Below, piece by piece: positions 56,235 through 56,252 of a DNA stretch of 56,252 nucleotides; the stretch's first letter is position 1, and each line of letters begins with the position of its first letter. The stretch is from Mycobacterium sp. E796 (GTDB lineage: Bacteria; Actinomycetota; Actinomycetes; Mycobacteriales; Mycobacteriaceae). Position numbers and translations under genes: made by a program. The notes under the pieces were generated by a model. That model made no database searches. It saw only the letters and a program-made list of their open reading frames with translations, and had not been told where the DNA came from. Where the stretch lies: positions 1 through 56,252 of the forward strand of contig NZ_LZKK01000044.1 in NCBI RefSeq assembly GCF_001672815.1, written 5' to 3'.

Positions 56235-56252
56235 TGGTGGGTGATGGTGCCG
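56102..56252 (-). pseudogene. Inverted 3' end of the FAD-binding oxidase gene
   Basis: The minus strand encodes GTITHHHSVGADHRPWMRDE through GILNPGKLIP and stops at TGA (56104-56102). This is the native C-terminus missing from the plus-strand copy. Its first 77 bp (56176-56252) are the right arm of the inverted repeat. The fragment is cut by the window end. Confidence 0.9.

Overview
The window is high-GC actinobacterial DNA and almost certainly comes from a slow-growing Mycobacterium, with gene content that suggests the M. avium complex. The evidence is the FAS-II cluster mabR-fabD-acpM-kasA-kasB-accD6, a TetR-MmpS-MmpL operon, the ptkA-ptpA pair, ahpE, and a backbone gene order that follows M. 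tuberculosis Rv2226 to Rv2252. That backbone is interrupted by blocks of accessory oxidative metabolism.

Layout. 1-1.7 kb: a CYTH/CHAD protein cut by the window start, convergent with the RNase P RNA gene (rnpB, minus strand). 1.8-16.8 kb: first accessory block. It holds a P450-ferredoxin pair, a zinc alcohol dehydrogenase and an aldehyde dehydrogenase; a 1156-residue STAND ATPase with 14 WD40 repeats; a membrane-anchored molybdopterin oxidoreductase; a second P450; two amidohydrolases; and a TetR regulator. 16.8-25 kb: conserved backbone, with RNase H/phosphatase, zinc-ribbon, NIF3 and CobC in one overlapping operon, the divergent ptkA-ptpA-SURF1 operon, cobD, and an MpaB-family protein. 25-37.3 kb: second accessory block. 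A tight minus-strand operon (sulfatase, HAD phosphatase, formylglycine-generating enzyme, epoxide hydrolase) diverges from a complete P450 electron chain (ferredoxin, ferredoxin reductase, P450), followed by a TetR-MmpS-MmpL operon. 37.5-39.2 kb: tRNA-Val(TAC), ahpE, a DUF3052 gene and a lipoprotein. 39.3-49.1 kb: aceE, mabR and the FAS-II/accD6 operon for mycolic acid synthesis. 49.2-52.2 kb: a small SGNH hydrolase, FAD hydroxylase and TetR unit. 52.3-56.2 kb: glpD, a TetR regulator and an alkyl-DHAP-synthase-like FAD enzyme.

The points I find most interesting are these. (1) The sulfatase travels with its own formylglycine-generating activator, a phosphatase and an epoxide hydrolase. It faces a full P450 chain across a 192-bp gap that holds a perfect 12-bp palindrome, which looks like an undescribed sulfated-substrate catabolic module. 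(2) Three copies of a ~90-bp imperfect palindromic repeat occur, one of which supplies the end of cobD. (3) Many genes have a TANNNT box 5-7 nt before the start codon and no Shine-Dalgarno sequence, including two overlapping divergent boxes in a 17-bp gap. (4) The last 394 bp fold back on themselves: a 77-bp perfect inverted repeat flanks the inverted end of the FAD enzyme and the start of a diacylglycerol-kinase-like gene. This breaks the last gene and may be an assembly or amplification chimera.

All assignments were made by reading the sequence. No database search was run, and comparisons with M. tuberculosis are from memory.
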